Assembly: GCA_005878665.1 (NCBI GenBank)
Contig: VBLR01000084.1
Coordinates: 1 to 10,347, forward strand
Length of the DNA: 10,347 bases
Origin: Methanobacteriota archaeon
Lineage (GTDB): Archaea; Thermoplasmatota; Thermoplasmata; RBG-16-68-12
Reading direction: 5' to 3'
Each line of letters begins with the position of its first letter. Position 1 is the stretch's first letter. Under the pieces are notes generated by a model. That model was not told the origin of the DNA and searched no databases. It saw nothing but the letters and a program-made list of their open reading frames with translations. Positions 5,413 to 10,347 of this stretch are shown one piece after another. The position numbers and the translations under genes are program-made.

Positions 5413-6513
5413 ATGGGTCCGGTGGGGGACATGAGGCAGGTTTCCGGTTTGGTGCGTCTTCGAGGGGTCGGGGTCGTCGTATTCGCGTTCGCTGCGCTTG
5501 CATTGTTCGCCATCCCGGCGTCTGCTGCTGCCGTTTCGGGCACATACACCGTGACGGCGCTCGTCTCAAACAACGGCGTCCCCGGGACCACGATGGACGA
5601 GCGCCTGGTGAACGCCTGGGGCCTCGTTGCCGGTCCCGGGACTCCGTGGTGGGTCTCCGACAACGGCGCGGACTTCTCGACGCTCTACTTTGCGAGCGGC
5701 GTCAAGCGAAACCTCAACGTCAGCGTGGACGGCGCTCCGACGGGAATCGTGTTCAACGGCGACCCGGCGAGCTTCCCCGTCGGTCCCAACAGTGCGGGCG
5801 CCCTCTTCATCTTCGCAACGGAGGGCGGGACAATCGCGGGCTGGCATCCGTCCGTCGGCACGGCCGCGGAGGTCAAGGTCGACTCGTCCGCGGGCGGGGC
5901 GATCTACAAAGGTCTCGCGATCGCGACCACGGGTACGGGCCCCCAACTGTACGCGACGGACTTCCACAATGCCCGCATCGATGTCTTTGACGCGACATGG
6001 ATGGCGGTGACGCCTGCAGGCGGCTTCGTCGATCCGAAGATCCCCTCAGGCTACGCGCCGTTCGGGATCCAGACGATCGGCACGCGAATCTTCGTGACGT
6101 TCGCGAAGCAGGGCGCGGGGGCGAAAGACGAGATCGACGGCCAAGGCCTCGGCTTCGTCGACGCATTCGACACGGATGGAAATCTGCTCGTCCGCGTGGC
6201 GCAACACGGCCTGTTGAATGCGCCGTGGGGCCTGGCGCTCGCGCCCGCGAGTTTCGGACGGTTCGGCGGCGACCTGCTCATCGGCAACTTCGGCGACGGC
6301 CACGTGAACGCGTACCAGGAGACGCCCGATGGCACGTTCGAGCTCATCGGCGCGCTCCGGACGACCGATGGTCGGAAGCTCGTCATCGACGGGCTCTGGG
6401 CGTTGCAGTTCGGGCACGGGACGGTCAACAACGGCCCAGTCGACACGCTGTTCTTCACGGCCGGCCCGAACGACGAGTCGGACGGACTCTTCGGCACGAT
6501 TACCGCGGCGTGA
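5413..6513 (+). CDS. Secreted TIGR03118-like beta-propeller protein
   Basis: A 366-residue exported protein of unknown function, resembling the TIGR03118 family (NHL/beta-propeller-like, found mostly in bacteria). An N-terminal Sec signal has a basic n-region (RLRG), a hydrophobic core VVVFAFAALALFAI and a probable cleavage after PASA at residue 38. The mature part has repeated propeller blades: NAWGLVAGPGTPWWVSDNG (68-86), PTGIVFNGDP, GLAIATTGTGPQLYATDFHN, YAPFGIQTIGTRIFVTFA, NAPWGLALAP...GGDLLIGNFGDGHVNAY and the terminal GLWALQFGHG...DTLFFTAGPNDESDGLFGTI. No PEP-CTERM sorting tail, C-terminal helix or enzyme motif is present. Three starts are possible: GTG 5395, ATG 5413 (best fit to the TATA box) and ATG 5431, preceded by a GGTGGGGG stretch. 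The stop is 58 nt from the convergent SRPBCC gene. The family name is recalled from its motifs. Confidence 0.85.
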   Translation: MGPVGDMRQVSGLVRLRGVGVVVFAFAALALFAIPASAAAVSGTYTVTALVSNNGVPGTTMDERLVNAWGLVAGPGTPWWVSDNGADFSTLYFASGVKRNLNVSVDGAPTGIVFNGDPASFPVGPNSAGALFIFATEGGTIAGWHPSVGTAAEVKVDSSAGGAIYKGLAIATTGTGPQLYATDFHNARIDVFDATWMAVTPAGGFVDPKIPSGYAPFGIQTIGTRIFVTFAKQGAGAKDEIDGQGLGFVDAFDTDGNLLVRVAQHGLLNAPWGLALAPASFGRFGGDLLIGNFGDGHVNAYQETPDGTFELIGALRTTDGRKLVIDGLWALQFGHGTVNNGPVDTLFFTAGPNDESDGLFGTITAA

Positions 6514-6571
6514 CCGGGTGGGCGACGACGACATCGCCTCGGTGACTGCGCGCCGCGCTCCGGCCGCGCGT

Positions 6572-7060
6572 TCACTTCGTCCGTCGGCGTCGCGACCGCC
6601 GGTAGTCCTGTTCCATCGCGGCGGCGAACCGCTTCCACGCGCGCATCGTAGAGGCTTCCCGCTCCGCCTTCGTGAGCTTCTTCGCCTCCGGGACTTTGGG
6701 CCGTCGGCTCCATCGGAGGTCGAACCGGGTCCGCCCGTCCGGGAGCGGCGACAAGACGTAATCGGCCGTGACGTCGCGGCGGTTGCCGATCCCGTCCATA
6801 TGCCATTTGTTCGGAGGGCTCAACGTGACGACGTCCTGCGACCAATTCCATCCGTCGTCGGATTCTTCGAGATCCTCGAAGATGACGCGGTCCGGGGTAC
6901 GCTCGATGATCTTGCGCTGGTATGATTCCCCCTCCAAGCTCGCATCTTCGGGCGTGTAATCCGTGCACCACGCGAACGCAAAGTCGAGCGGAACCCCGAA
7001 CGAGACGCGGATGCGATATTCGGGGCCCGTCCACTCCCGACGAGAACGCTCTCCCTTCAT
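6572..7060 (-). CDS. SRPBCC (START-like) fold protein
   Basis: A 162-residue protein with the helix-grip pattern: N-terminal strand EYRIRVSFGVPLDFAFAWCTDYTPED (the phrase after the first strand is typical of polyketide cyclase/START-like proteins), strands around YQRKIIERTPDRVIFEDLEE, VVTLSPPNKWHMDGIGNRRDVTADYVLSPL and TRFDLRWSRRP, then a C-terminal helix about 128-155 (KKLTKAEREASTMRAWKRFAAAMEQDY) that would cover the ligand pocket. It ends in a very basic tail (RRSRRRRTK). Such proteins bind hydrophobic ligands or act as cyclase- or aromatase-like proteins; no specific ligand can be named. A weak ACTTATC box at 7111-7118 would leave a leader of about 25-30 nt with a GAGGCG SD-like motif near the ATG. 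It is divergent from the helicase gene across 117 nt. Confidence 0.8.
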   Translation of the reverse strand: MKGERSRREWTGPEYRIRVSFGVPLDFAFAWCTDYTPEDASLEGESYQRKIIERTPDRVIFEDLEESDDGWNWSQDVVTLSPPNKWHMDGIGNRRDVTADYVLSPLPDGRTRFDLRWSRRPKVPEAKKLTKAEREASTMRAWKRFAAAMEQDYRRSRRRRTK

Positions 7061-7148
7061 ACTGCCAACGCCTCGACTGACTGCTGACCCGGGGAACGGG
7101 CTTGAGGTGAGATAAGTCTTGCCGCGTCCGCGGCCGTCTGTGGGAACC

Positions 7149-7154
7149 CTTAAG
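7149..7154 (+). promoter_or_regulatory. TATA box for the DEAD-box helicase gene
   Basis: CTTAAG is centred 26 nt before ATG 7178, indicating a leaderless transcript. The core is identical to those at 461 and 8476. Confidence 0.6.
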
Positions 7155-7177
7155 CCGATGAACCCGTAGGACCCGCG

Positions 7178-8428
7178 ATGCAAGTCGCGCACACGAAGGG
7201 CGCCTTTGACCAGCTCGGCCTTGACCCGGTTCTCGTCCGGGCGGTATACGGCCTCGGATACGAGGCCCCGACGCCAATCCAGAAGGAGGCAATCCCTCCG
7301 ATCCTCGCCGGTCGCGACGTCATCGGGACGGCGCAGACGGGCTCCGGCAAGACGGCCGCCTTCCTGCTGCCGATCCTTCAGCGACTCATGAAACAATCCC
7401 CGGGCCGCACGAGGGCCCTCATCCTGTCGCCGACGCGAGAGCTCGCGGCCCAGATCGAGGTCGCCCTCCGCGGGCTTGCGAAGGGCACCCGAATCCACGG
7501 CCACGCGGTCTATGGCGGCGTCGGAATGTCCCCGCAGGAACACGCCCTGCGTTCGGGCGTCGACGTCGTCGTCGCGACGCCAGGCCGTCTCCTCGATCAT
7601 ATGTCCCGCCGCAACGTCGACTTCCGCGGGCTCCAGGTCCTTGTCCTCGACGAGGCGGATCGGATGCTCGACATGGGTTTCCTCCCGGATGTCCGGAGGA
7701 TCGTCGACGCCCTCCCACGGGAGCGACAGACCCTCCTCTTCTCCGCGACGATGGCTCCGGAGATCGAGACGCTCTCGCGGACGATCATGCGCAATCCCGT
7801 CCGCATCTCCGTGTCCCCGCCGCACCGGCCCCCTTCGACGATTCGCCATGAGGTCTATCCGGTCCCACAGCACCTCAAGACGTCTCTCCTCGTCCGTCTC
7901 CTCGGCCGGGAGGACATGATGTCCGTCCTCGTCTTCGTGCGCACGAAGCGACGCGCGGACCGCGTGGCCCGTCAAGTCGGCGCTGCGGGCTTCGACGTCG
8001 CGCGGATCCACGGGGACCGCAGCCAGAGCCAGCGAGAGACCGCCCTCGCCGGATTCCGGAGCGGACGGCACCAAGTCCTGATCGCCACGGACGTCGCGGC
8101 GCGCGGGATTGACGTCGAGGGCATCTCCCACGTGATCAACTACGACGTGCCGACGGTCCCGACCGACTATGTGCACCGCGTCGGGCGGACGGCGCGGATG
8201 GAAGCGACCGGCGAGGCAATCACGTTTGTGACGGCGGAGGACGAAGGAGACCTCCGCGGCATCGAGCGAGCCCTCGGGAAACCGATCCCTCGCGTCACCC
8301 TTCCAGACTTCGACTATCGTGCGCCGCCTCCGCCGAAGGTGCGAGGCCATGAAGGCCCGCGACCCAGACGGGCTCCGCAAGGAGCGCGTCGGAATGATCG
8401 TCGACGGTATCGAGACTCGCATCGCTGA
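7178..8428 (+). CDS. DEAD-box ATP-dependent RNA helicase
   Basis: A 416-residue helicase that unwinds or remodels RNA using ATP, likely in ribosome assembly or RNA turnover. Two RecA domains carry the whole motif set: aromatic F10 and Q motif (PTPIQ, Q35), motif I AQTGSGKT (52-59), Ia PTRELA (85-90), Ib TPGR (134-137), II DEAD (158-161), III SAT (189-191), IV VLVFVRT, V ATDVAARGID and VI HRVGRTAR (333-340). It resembles the minimal RhlE/DeaD-type core with a short Arg-rich tail after about residue 383. That tail (RGHEGPRPRRAPQ...) suits RNA binding. However, from about 8342 codons in this frame lose the strong G/C-ending preference (12 of 28) while the neighbouring frame gains it, so the true C-terminus may differ (see 8349-8465). 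The start is fixed by the TATA box at 7149-7154. Confidence 0.95.
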   Translation: MQVAHTKGAFDQLGLDPVLVRAVYGLGYEAPTPIQKEAIPPILAGRDVIGTAQTGSGKTAAFLLPILQRLMKQSPGRTRALILSPTRELAAQIEVALRGLAKGTRIHGHAVYGGVGMSPQEHALRSGVDVVVATPGRLLDHMSRRNVDFRGLQVLVLDEADRMLDMGFLPDVRRIVDALPRERQTLLFSATMAPEIETLSRTIMRNPVRISVSPPHRPPSTIRHEVYPVPQHLKTSLLVRLLGREDMMSVLVFVRTKRRADRVARQVGAAGFDVARIHGDRSQSQRETALAGFRSGRHQVLIATDVAARGIDVEGISHVINYDVPTVPTDYVHRVGRTARMEATGEAITFVTAEDEGDLRGIERALGKPIPRVTLPDFDYRAPPPPKVRGHEGPRPRRAPQGARRNDRRRYRDSHR

Positions 8429-8465
8429 CCACAATCGCCGGACCGGTTCCTCGCCCGTCGCTTGA
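8349..8465 (+). CDS. Overlapping small ORF, or the true frameshifted C-terminus of the helicase
   Basis: ATG 8349 opens a 38-codon frame ending at TGA 8463-8465. It overlaps the helicase end in a different frame. It reads MKARDPDGLRKERVGMIVDG and then a charged helix-like end. Thirty of 38 codons end in G or C, against 12 of 28 for the helicase frame over 8342-8425. The frame with coding-like bias therefore changes at about 8342-8349. Either the helicase continues in this frame after an indel, giving a tail of about 40 residues, or a small gene starts within it, or the bias is chance. No TATA box or SD is seen directly upstream of the ATG. Confidence 0.3.
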   Translation: MKARDPDGLRKERVGMIVDGIETRIADHNRRTGSSPVA

Positions 8466-8475
8466 CGGCTCAGGG

Positions 8476-8481
8476 CTTAAG
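8476..8481 (+). promoter_or_regulatory. TATA box for the DUF1579-like gene
   Basis: CTTAAG is centred about 28 nt before ATG 8507, consistent with a leaderless transcript independent of the helicase gene. Confidence 0.55.
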
Positions 8482-8506
8482 GGGCCTCGCGCGCTCCCCT
8501 GATCTC

Positions 8507-9085
8507 ATGACCGAGCAACAGCCCGGGCTGAGCCAACCCAAACCGACATGGACGATCGGCGGGCTCGGTGCCGAAAAGCCCTTCCCCGACTACAAGGAGA
8601 AACTCGCACTCTTCGGTCAGTTCGTCGGAGACTGGGTCATCGAGGAAGCCCGCTATCCAAGGCCCCACGGAGTCGAGCTCCGGTCCCAAGGCGAAATCCA
8701 TTTTGGATGGATCCTGGACGGAAGGGCGGTGCAAGATGTCTTCATGAGCCGGGATCCGGACACGGGCCGCGCCGTTCCGGTCGGGACCACGGTTCGGTTC
8801 TACGATCCGAAGCTGGACGCTTGGCAATCCACCTGGATCTCCCCCGTCCAGGAACTCGTCCAGACGTTCATCGGCCGAAAGATCGGGGATGAAATCGTCC
8901 TGGAGAGCAAGACGCGTGACGGGTATCCCGAAAAATGGATCTTCTCCGAGATCACGAAGAACTCGTTCCGGTGGCATGCCGAGGAGACCCACGACAACGG
9001 CAAGACGTGGATTCTCACCGAAGAAATGCGAGTTCGAAGGAAAATCAGCGCACGGCCGGGCCCGGGTCAGGATCGCATTTCGTAG
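8507..9085 (+). CDS. DUF1579-like (lipocalin-like beta-barrel) protein
   Basis: A 192-residue soluble protein, mostly beta-strand. After a polar N-terminus (1-28) it reads LALFGQFVGDWVIEEARY, close to the LxxLVGxW opening of DUF1579 and related lipocalin-like barrels. Strands follow containing GEIHFGWILDGRAVQDVFM, VGTTVRFYDPKLDAWQSTWI, LVQTFIGRKIGDEIVLESKT, EKWIFSEITKNSFRWHAEE and GKTWILTEEMRVRR. The pattern of a sample-wide barrel with GR and YDP turns supports a small-ligand-binding or unknown-function barrel; the DUF assignment is from recalled motifs. ATG 8507 is chosen over the upstream TTG 8462 because the TATA box lies about 28 nt before it. A T6 run follows the stop. The last dozen residues (RPGPGQDRIS) are probably disordered. 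Confidence 0.7.
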   Translation: MTEQQPGLSQPKPTWTIGGLGAEKPFPDYKEKLALFGQFVGDWVIEEARYPRPHGVELRSQGEIHFGWILDGRAVQDVFMSRDPDTGRAVPVGTTVRFYDPKLDAWQSTWISPVQELVQTFIGRKIGDEIVLESKTRDGYPEKWIFSEITKNSFRWHAEETHDNGKTWILTEEMRVRRKISARPGPGQDRIS

Positions 9086-9110
9086 GATTCTCGCCGGGTG
9101 GGCTCTTCGA

Positions 9111-9116
9111 TTTTTT
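9111..9116 (+). terminator. T-run terminator after the DUF1579-like gene
   Basis: Six T residues start 25 nt after the stop codon at 9085. Archaeal RNA polymerase commonly terminates at T-rich tracts without a hairpin, and this is the longest T-run on the plus strand of the window that follows a gene. Confidence 0.45.
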
Positions 9117-9223
9117 CGGCCATCGTTCCCTGGTTTGCAAGTCCACGTGGATGGAATTCCCTGAGATGCCCTGACTCGCATTTCATCTCCGTCAAAGGGG
9201 GAGACGAGTTGGCTCGCCCAGCC

Positions 9224-9628
9224 TCACGCCTTTTCCGCCGCGGCCGCCGCCTGGAAGTTCTTGACGATGTGATTCAGTTCCTCGTCGAACTTCTCGAGCG
9301 GATACCGCCGACCGTGGAGGTAGTTGCTGAAGTATCCTACGAGCGACGTCGTGTACGCCGTCTCCTGGAGTTCCGTCTCCGTCGCGCCGAACAGTTCCGC
9401 CGCGGCCGTGTGGAATTTCGTGCAGTACGGGCACTTGACCGCCCCGGCTGCCGCCAACGCGATCAGGTGTTTGTACTTCAGCGGGATGTTCGTCTCGCTG
9501 AGCTCGAACTTCTTGAACAGCTCCCAGCCTCCGCTCAAGGCGAGCTCGTCCCATTTGAAGTCCTCGAAGAAGCCCGGGACGAATCCGAACGTCCCCTTGA
9601 TGTCTTCCAGCGTCTTCTGCTTCGTCAT
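9224..9628 (-). CDS. AhpD-like / carboxymuconolactone decarboxylase family protein
   Basis: A 134-residue all-helical protein. The AhpD-type redox motif KCPYCTKFHTAAAELFGAT supplies C66, C69 and H73, the CxxCxxxH arrangement used by alkylhydroperoxidase-like members for thiol-disulfide chemistry. It is preceded by the typical helix IPLKYKHLIALAAAGA. The N-terminal GTFGFVPGFFE and the second helix pair (LQETAYTTSLVGYFSNYLHG) also fit the family. A peroxide-reducing or thiol-disulfide role is likely; true decarboxylase activity is not implied. No AhpC/peroxiredoxin partner is in the window. ATG 9628 is fixed by a strong SD. A weak TTAGAAG-like box near 9666-9674 could place the transcript start about 17 nt upstream of the ATG. 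Confidence 0.9.
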   Translation of the reverse strand: MTKQKTLEDIKGTFGFVPGFFEDFKWDELALSGGWELFKKFELSETNIPLKYKHLIALAAAGAVKCPYCTKFHTAAAELFGATETELQETAYTTSLVGYFSNYLHGRRYPLEKFDEELNHIVKNFQAAAAAEKA

Positions 9629-9632
9629 GATG

Positions 9633-9640
9633 TCACCTCC
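9633..9640 (-). promoter_or_regulatory. Strong Shine-Dalgarno of the AhpD-like gene
   Basis: The minus strand reads GGAGGAGGTGACATCATG. GGAGGTGA matches the anti-SD at the 3' end of prokaryotic 16S rRNA and fixes the ATG at 9628. It contrasts with the leaderless genes in the rest of the window. Confidence 0.7.
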
Positions 9641-9797
9641 TCCCGCAGCAATGCAGGATTCGGGAACTTCTAACGCGCCCCCCTCGGCGCGAACTCGATG
9701 TGATGAACCTCCTTGATCGATCGACGAGCTGCGGCTCCGATGCGTTTACCCCTCGGTTCTACGCGTCCACCGGAGAGCGGCGCGCGCTTTTTCCCGG

Positions 9798-10241
9798 TTA
9801 CTTCGTGGCTTCGATGACCATCTTGATGTTTTCCAACATCCGATCGGCGGATTTCTCGTTCATCCGCTCGAACAGCAGCTTGTTCGCGATCTTCCCGAAT
9901 GGCCCCGGTCGGACTTCGTAGTTGACGTCCAAGGTCGCGAGCGTCTTGTCGCCTTTCGGCTCCAGCGTAATGCCCATCGAGCCCGACATCCTCCCTTCGT
10001 ACCGCGCGGCCAGCCGCTTGGGTTTCGCGTACTCACTGTACGTGAAGGTCTCGGGGAACTCCATCCCCATCATCGAGTAGACGACGTCGAACGAGTCGCC
10101 CAATCGCTTCTCGCTCCGGCGGATGTTGCTGACCTTCGTGACGTTCGGGACGTAGACCGGAAAATTCTCCGGGTTGTCTAACATCTCGAATACTTTCTCC
10201 ACCGGCGCGCCCACCTCTACCGACTTCGTGATGTTTGGCAT
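9798..10241 (-). CDS. SRPBCC family protein (CoxG/polyketide cyclase-like)
   Basis: A 147-residue helix-grip protein. It opens with the characteristic MPNITKSVEVGAPVEKVFEM followed by LDNPENFPVYVP, the strand-helix start of START-like proteins. Strands follow (VTKVSNIRRSEKRLGDSFDVVYSM, FPETFTYSEYAKPKRLAARYEG, GSMGITLEPKGDKTLATLDVNYEV), then a loop rich in Gly/Pro (RPGPFG) and a long C-terminal helix (NKLLFERMNEKSADRMLENIKMVIEA). The pattern is complete and of normal length. These proteins bind lipids or other hydrophobic ligands; the ligand is unknown. The start at 10241 is supported by a GGAGG SD at 10249-10253. It is transcribed in the same direction as the AhpD-like gene but lies 169 nt upstream of it, so co-transcription is uncertain. 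Confidence 0.85.
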   Translation of the reverse strand: MPNITKSVEVGAPVEKVFEMLDNPENFPVYVPNVTKVSNIRRSEKRLGDSFDVVYSMMGMEFPETFTYSEYAKPKRLAARYEGRMSGSMGITLEPKGDKTLATLDVNYEVRPGPFGKIANKLLFERMNEKSADRMLENIKMVIEATK

Positions 10242-10248
10242 TGATGTT

Positions 10249-10253
10249 CCTCC
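10249..10253 (-). promoter_or_regulatory. Shine-Dalgarno of the SRPBCC gene at 10241
   Basis: The minus strand reads GTGGAGGAACATCAATG, with GGAGG 7 nt before the ATG. This supports the chosen start and a leadered mRNA. Confidence 0.6.
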
Positions 10254-10321
10254 ACGTGATCCCGCAGCGTCGCGAAAAGTCGGCGTCTCCCTATTCGGGA
10301 TCTCACCCGTATCAGGAGGGA

Positions 10322-10330
10322 GGTATATTC
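10322..10330. promoter_or_regulatory. TATA-like box near the right end
   Basis: GGTATATTC is the only strong AT-rich element after 10241. On the minus strand it could drive the SRPBCC gene with a leader of roughly 55-60 nt; on the plus strand it could serve a gene starting beyond the window. Direction cannot be decided. Confidence 0.3.
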
Positions 10331-10347
10331 AGGTTTCCTGTCCTCGC

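Noticed and set aside
7061..8434. Long open frame on the minus strand, in frame with the SRPBCC gene
   Set aside because: It is the antisense of the helicase gene. Open antisense frames are expected in high-GC coding DNA, and the divergent promoter and SRPBCC start lie at its end.
1..10347. tRNA, rRNA, CRISPR array, insertion sequence or prophage signal
   Set aside because: I found no tRNA T-loop context, no regularly spaced repeats, no transposase or integrase motifs and no terminal inverted repeats.

Overview
The window looks like high-GC archaeal chromosome, most plausibly a Thermoplasmatota-type euryarchaeon. That placement is inferred from promoter architecture and general protein look, not from a marker gene. 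Several start codons sit about 24-28 nt downstream of the centre of an AT-rich box (mostly CTTAAG/TTAA/ATAATT types), which is the TATA-box to start spacing of archaeal leaderless transcripts. Examples are the starts at 491, 2641 (minus), 5231 (minus), 7178 and 8507. Two other genes (starts at 9628 and 10241, minus) instead have strong Shine-Dalgarno sequences. Mixed leaderless and SD-led initiation is common in archaea.

Layout from left to right. Positions 1-74 hold the last codons of a gene entering from the left. Positions 75-490 hold no full-size gene, only a probably frameshifted small ORF (134-264) and a promoter-linked 21-codon ORF (400-465). A likely two-gene operon follows: a small ferredoxin-like alpha/beta protein (491-856) and an imidazolonepropionase-like amidohydrolase (882-2108). 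Convergent to it is a four-helix membrane protein (2162-2641, minus), then a VOC/glyoxalase-fold protein (minus, ending at 2818). The VOC gene is divergent from a PaaI-like hot-dog thioesterase (3254-3748) and shares one AT-rich promoter core with it. A DyP-type haem peroxidase (3822-5231, minus) is divergent from a secreted TIGR03118-like beta-propeller protein (5413-6513). The intergenic region between these two carries an inverted repeat. Next come an SRPBCC-fold protein (6572-7060, minus), divergent from a DEAD-box RNA helicase (7178-8428), then a DUF1579-like protein (8507-9085) with a T6 terminator candidate. The window closes with an AhpD-like CxxC protein (9224-9628, minus) and a second SRPBCC protein (9798-10241, minus).

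Most of these are single-gene transcription units, and I see no mobile element, CRISPR array, RNA gene or coherent multi-gene system. A loose theme is redox and small-molecule handling: DyP peroxidase, AhpD-like thiol protein, VOC, hot-dog thioesterase, two START-like fold proteins and an amidohydrolase. This may be coincidence. The items most worth a second look are the abrupt change of preferred reading frame at the 3' end of the helicase, a similar frame switch near position 190, the DyP protein with Ser in place of the second Gly of its GxxDG motif, the inverted repeat between DyP and the secreted propeller, and the 21-codon ORF whose stop codon lies inside the next gene's TATA box.
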